Below are positions 60,494 through 64,000 of a stretch of DNA of 64,000 nucleotides, one piece after another. Made by a program: the position numbers and the translations under genes. Below the pieces are notes generated by a model. That model did no database searches. It was not told where the DNA came from and saw only the letters and a program-made list of their open reading frames with translations. Position 1 is the first letter of the stretch. Each line of letters begins with the position of its first letter. The stretch covers positions 1-64,000 of the forward strand of contig JAUWJD010000016.1 of assembly GCA_030607875.1 (NCBI GenBank), written 5' to 3'. The DNA is from Chloroflexota bacterium. GTDB taxonomy: Bacteria > Chloroflexota > Anaerolineae > UBA2200.

Positions 60494-61906
60494 GTGAACT
60501 CAAAAAGTGCTGCAGTGATGACAGGTTTGATGCTGGTAGTAGTGATGGGCGCGTGCGCTCCGCTGGCGACACCTACGCCAGTCACACTGGAACCCACTGC
60601 TACAGTGAAACCTACTGCAACGCTGCAACCTACAGCTACGGCGGCGATGCCTGAACCTACGATGACACCTGAACCTACGATGACGCCTGCACAGCCCACC
60701 GCAGTGCCCACGCCCACTCGGGCCTCAGAGACGTATTCTGATCCCGTTTTCGGCGTCGTTTTGCAGTATCCTGCAGGCTGGCGGCCGCAGTCGGGGTACG
60801 AGAGGAAATACGCTGGCCTGGATGGGTTCTTCCAGTTGAGCGCCATTGCGAGCGCAGGGTCAAGCATCGATGAGGTCGCCGATAACGACGCTCATCACAA
60901 ACTGCAGCCCTACGGCTCCGAGCCCATGATTGAGAAGCTGCAGGTAAAAGGCCGGGAGGCACGCCTGATTTTGCCTTCCGCCGACCAGCCTGCAGCCATG
61001 AAAGGGCAGGCAGGGCTGATCGTTGACCTTCCACAGCCCATCGAGATCTCGGGGCAGAAGTATGACTATCTGATTTTGTGGGCCGATAACGAGCACATCC
61101 GCGAAATCGCTCAGACGCTGGAGCTGCAGAAGCCGGTAGCGCAAGCGACACCAACGTCTTCTCCTGCTGCAACGTCAACGGTTGTCCCCGCCGCAACCTG
61201 TGCGGTCCAGGCAGGCCAGCACCCATGCTCGTCCAATGTGCAACTTGTGGACGAAAGCGGTGTCGGGCAAACGGAAGTCGTGCACTACCTGCTGTATCTG
61301 CCGGAAGACTATGGTGCCGCCCCACAGCAGGAGTGGCCCCTGATCCTGTTCCTGCACGGATCGGAGGAACGGGGTACTAACCCGATGGTGCTCACCCTGC
61401 AGGGCTTGCCCAAGATCCTGGCACAGCGGCCTGATTTTCCCTTCATCGTCGTGTCGCCGCAATGTCCACCAGAACAGTGGTGGCGGTCTCGCACGCACAT
61501 TCTGAGCGCACTGTTGGAGAAGATCGAGTCAAGGTACTCCGTGGACAGCAAGCGCATATATGTGACTGGCTTGAGCATGGGGGGGTACGGCACCTGGGCG
61601 CTGGCCCATCGCTATCCGCAACGGTTTGCGGCTATCGCGCCCGTCGCTGGCGGTTACTACGATGGCACTGCCGCACTGCCTGAGGATATTTGTGTCTTGA
61701 AGGATGTTCCGACATGGGCTTTCCATGGAGCGATGGACAACGTGGTGCTTCCGAGCGAGTCGGAAAGGATGGTGAACGCGCTGAAAGCGTGCGGCAGCGC
61801 CGTGCGCTTCACGCTCTACCCTGAGGCTGGGCACGTCGAGTCCTGGGAGTTGGCCTATGATGATCCTGAGCTCTACGAGTGGTTGCTGCAGCATGCGCTG
61901 GAATGA
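60494..61906 (+). CDS. Lipoprotein esterase: PsbP-like region plus alpha/beta hydrolase
   Basis: 470 aa. A lipoprotein-like signal (LMLVVVMGACAP, Cys ~21) and a Pro/Thr stalk are followed by a domain at ~80-215 (YSDPVFGVVLQYPAGWRPQS) of the kind often found as a lipoprotein sandwich. From ~250 comes an alpha/beta hydrolase resembling dienelactone hydrolases and polyhydroxybutyrate depolymerase-like esterases: WPLILFLHGSEERGTN, nucleophile Ser in YVTGLSMGGYGTWAL, Asp in WAFHGAMDNVV, His in YPEAGHVESW. The complete triad suggests an active esterase on the outer face of the membrane. GTG 60494 assumed; a later ATG at 60518-60524 is possible. Confidence 0.85.
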   Translation: MNSKSAAVMTGLMLVVVMGACAPLATPTPVTLEPTATVKPTATLQPTATAAMPEPTMTPEPTMTPAQPTAVPTPTRASETYSDPVFGVVLQYPAGWRPQSGYERKYAGLDGFFQLSAIASAGSSIDEVADNDAHHKLQPYGSEPMIEKLQVKGREARLILPSADQPAAMKGQAGLIVDLPQPIEISGQKYDYLILWADNEHIREIAQTLELQKPVAQATPTSSPAATSTVVPAATCAVQAGQHPCSSNVQLVDESGVGQTEVVHYLLYLPEDYGAAPQQEWPLILFLHGSEERGTNPMVLTLQGLPKILAQRPDFPFIVVSPQCPPEQWWRSRTHILSALLEKIESRYSVDSKRIYVTGLSMGGYGTWALAHRYPQRFAAIAPVAGGYYDGTAALPEDICVLKDVPTWAFHGAMDNVVLPSESERMVNALKACGSAVRFTLYPEAGHVESWELAYDDPELYEWLLQHALE

Positions 61907-61914
61907 GGGAGCAG

Positions 61915-61965
61915 TAGGCAGTTTGCGGGTGGCAGTGGTCGGTTGCCAGTTGCCGGTGTCCGCTA
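61915..61965. repeat. GGCAGTTTGCGGGTGGCAGT-type dispersed repeat
   Basis: Lies just after the stop of the esterase gene, before the alpha-galactosidase. Same family as 37528-37560 and 58128-58162. Confidence 0.6.
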
Positions 61966-61981
61966 GTCGAGGAATACGGCC

Positions 61982-63985
61982 ATGTCTTGGAATCTGAGGC
62001 CAAGCCAGCGCGCGTTTACCATCCAACACGCGGGCTACTCGGTGGAGCTGACGCGGTGGAACGGCCTGCTTGGCTATCGGGTGGGGTACCGGGACTATCG
62101 TGAGCCGATCGAGTTTGCCCTTGGCAGCGCGGGTGCCCAGGGTGATAAGGCTATCGTAACTATGGAAAGCACTTGCGTCAGCGTCCGCTTGGCCTTCGAT
62201 GTGCACGGACAGGTGCGCATCACAGGGACGCTGCGGAATCACTCTGCTGAGGACCTCGCCCTGGACCGGCTGGCACTGACAACGGAGGTGCGGCTAGGCA
62301 GTGGGACAGGGCGACACTCTTTTTTCAAGAACGGCTATCAATCGTGGAGCGAGACTCGCTCGTTCTGCGCCCAGGACCGGGAATTGGTGCCCCTTCTTCA
62401 CACCATGACCGTGCTGCAGGACAATCCACGCAATCTCTCTTCGCAGAAGCGGGGCGAGTTCACCTCAGACATGTTTGCGGTGCTTGGCAACCTGGAAAAG
62501 AAGCTTTTCCTGCTGCTGGGACAGGCTGGAGGATTCCGTCAATTCATTTACATAAAAACAACTCTCGCTGCGGATGAGTCTGTCGCCTCCAGGCTGGAAC
62601 TGCAATTTGACTTTGTTGGACAGGTCTTACCGGCTGGCGGGCAGGTTGACCTGGATGCGGTTGTGATCATCGCTGACGACCATGCCAACCGCATCCAGGA
62701 TCGCTATTTCGACCTCATCCAGATCGACGGCGACAGCTCACGGGATCTGCCCACAGGGTGGTGCTCGTGGTACTACTACTACGCCAAGGTCAGCGAGCGA
62801 GACGTGCGGGAGAACCTCGACGCGATCCGTGCCCGAAAGGTGGATTGGCGCCATTTCGTGCTGGATGACGGCTACGAAACGGCGGTTGGCGACTGGCTCT
62901 CTACAAATGACAGGTTCCCCGATGGGCTGGCACCCATCGCCGCAAGCATTCGCGCGGTGGGATTGACTCCGGGCCTGTGGATCGCGCCGTTCATTGCCCG
63001 CAGGAATTCGCGCCTCTACCGTGAGCATTCCGAGTGGCTGCTCAGGGATGACAAGGGCAAACCCGTGTTGGCGGGCTGGAACCCAACCTGGGGGCTGGAA
63101 GGGCGCTTCTACGGGCTCGATACCACCCACCCTGGTTTTCAGGAGCAGTTGCGGGAATGGATTCAGGCCATTGTCCACACCTGGGGCTTTCGCTACTTGA
63201 AACTTGACTTCACCTACGGCGCATGCCTCTACGGTTTGGCGTACGATCGCTCGCTGTCCGCCGCTGAGCGGCTGGCGCTTGGATACACCATCATCCGGGA
63301 GGCTGCAGGGGAGGACGTGTTCATCCTCGGCTGTGGATCGCCGCTGAGCCCGGCTGTTGGCCTCGTCGATGCCATGCGCGTTGGGCCCGACGTCGCGCCC
63401 TATTGGTTTGCCAAGTACAGGTATTATCTCACACGCGACCCGCACGCGCTATGCACCAAGTTTGCCATCCGCAATGTCCTGAACCGCTGCCAAATGCATC
63501 GCAGGCTGTGGATCAATGATCCAGACTGCTTGTTGCTGCGCGACACCGATACCAAGCTCACCCCAGACGAGCGCATGTCATTGGTCAATGCGGTGATCAT
63601 CAGCGGTGGCATGTACTTCATCTCCGACAGGCTGACCCAGCTTGTGCCACGGACCTGGAAACGCATGGACAAAATCGAACGCCTGGTACGTGAATGCGAC
63701 CAGGGCCGACCTTGGGCACTCGATTACATGGAACGCGGAATACCGGAGATCGTTTACAACTCCAAAGGATACCTGGCCGTTTTCAATTTCGTGGATCGAA
63801 CAATACATAAGAGGGTGCCATTGAATGCCTATTTGGAGAGGAGGCTGGACCAGCGCGATTGGTTTGTGGACGTCTGGAACAGTGATCTGTTTATTGTCTC
63901 GGATGGCATCCTGGATCTGGGGCAGATGAGAGCGCATTCGTCCCGATTGCTCAAGTTTCAGGCCTCAGCGGCGATGCCGATTTGA
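61982..63985 (+). CDS. GH36 alpha-galactosidase
   Basis: 667-aa glycoside hydrolase releasing terminal alpha-galactose from melibiose- or raffinose-like sugars. The N-terminal beta domain contains FFKNGYQSWSETRSF; the barrel contains LPTGWCSWYYYYAKVSERD, RHFVLDDGYETAVGDWL and LTPGLWIAPFIA. The nucleophile Asp is in RYLKLDFTYGACLYG (~residue 407) and the acid/base Asp in DAMRVGPDVAPYWFAKY (~469). No signal peptide, so it is cytoplasmic and depends on uptake; the damaged sugar permeases at 11311-13083 are a possible but distant partner. It fits functionally with galK and galU. Confidence 0.93.
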   Translation: MSWNLRPSQRAFTIQHAGYSVELTRWNGLLGYRVGYRDYREPIEFALGSAGAQGDKAIVTMESTCVSVRLAFDVHGQVRITGTLRNHSAEDLALDRLALTTEVRLGSGTGRHSFFKNGYQSWSETRSFCAQDRELVPLLHTMTVLQDNPRNLSSQKRGEFTSDMFAVLGNLEKKLFLLLGQAGGFRQFIYIKTTLAADESVASRLELQFDFVGQVLPAGGQVDLDAVVIIADDHANRIQDRYFDLIQIDGDSSRDLPTGWCSWYYYYAKVSERDVRENLDAIRARKVDWRHFVLDDGYETAVGDWLSTNDRFPDGLAPIAASIRAVGLTPGLWIAPFIARRNSRLYREHSEWLLRDDKGKPVLAGWNPTWGLEGRFYGLDTTHPGFQEQLREWIQAIVHTWGFRYLKLDFTYGACLYGLAYDRSLSAAERLALGYTIIREAAGEDVFILGCGSPLSPAVGLVDAMRVGPDVAPYWFAKYRYYLTRDPHALCTKFAIRNVLNRCQMHRRLWINDPDCLLLRDTDTKLTPDERMSLVNAVIISGGMYFISDRLTQLVPRTWKRMDKIERLVRECDQGRPWALDYMERGIPEIVYNSKGYLAVFNFVDRTIHKRVPLNAYLERRLDQRDWFVDVWNSDLFIVSDGILDLGQMRAHSSRLLKFQASAAMPI

Positions 63986-64000
63986 TGAGGAGGGTGGAAG

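Overview
The window reads as one chromosomal contig of a GC-rich, probably non-pathogenic environmental bacterium, most likely a member of the Chloroflexota (Anaerolineae-like). This is inference from style, not from a marker tree. The signs are: secreted proteins with long Pro/Thr linkers and a recurrent short motif of the form [FYW]LPI[IV]x[RK]; lipoproteins with Thr/Pro-rich stalks; DUF3786 and DUF3795 proteins; ferredoxin:thioredoxin-reductase-like redox genes; and small dispersed repeats in almost every intergenic gap. No rRNA, transposase, phage or CRISPR locus is present. One tRNA (His, GTG) is present.

Layout. 1-6480: surface/secreted proteins (a Pro/Thr-rich protein cut by the left edge, a beta-propeller/BNR lipoprotein, a parallel beta-helix protein) with a decayed saccharopine-dehydrogenase-like gene between them. 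6652-14658: metabolic singletons (methyltransferase, alcohol dehydrogenase remnant, xdhC, pckA, a pRiA4b ORF-3-like zinc protein, two MalF/MalG-type sugar permeases that both look damaged, DUF3786, Nudix). 15079-23190: a promoter followed by three large secreted genes that all carry cohesin-like domains; the first also has a dockerin-like domain and the second ends in three LysM repeats. 23275-28313: a four-helix-bundle gene inside an inverted-repeat cassette, tex, tRNA-His directly followed by hisS, then rnc. 28382-40455: hutU, a family 9 glycosyltransferase, a DUF559 nuclease-like gene inside duplicated palindromic repeats, lipoproteins, an orphan 2-oxoacid oxidoreductase gamma subunit, Nudix plus CCA-adding enzyme, trmO plus a phosphodiesterase, CBM48. 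40503-48855: site-2 protease, galU between inverted repeat arms, subtilase, solute-binding lipoprotein, galK. 48980-63985: HAD phosphatase, ybaK, racemase, aldo/keto reductases (one with an iron-sulfur tail and a degenerate catalytic tetrad), a glutaredoxin plus FTR-like pair, a URO-D family protein, a cold-shock gene with a long leader and terminator, an esterase lipoprotein and a GH36 alpha-galactosidase.

How genes work together. GH36 alpha-galactosidase, galK and galU cover part of alpha-galactoside use and the Leloir route (galT and galE are not here). tRNA-His and hisS are paired. The three cohesin genes could form a small cell-surface scaffold: dockerin and cohesin on one chain, a cohesin carried on peptidoglycan-binding LysM repeats, and a third cohesin carrying a jelly-roll-like C-terminal domain.

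The most unusual overall signal is the repeat landscape. At least five families of short dispersed repeats sit against stop codons, supply the last codons of neighbouring proteins, and in three places frame a whole gene (four-helix bundle, DUF559, galU). Four genes are broken by frameshift or deletion; three of these are single-base shifts that could be assembly errors.
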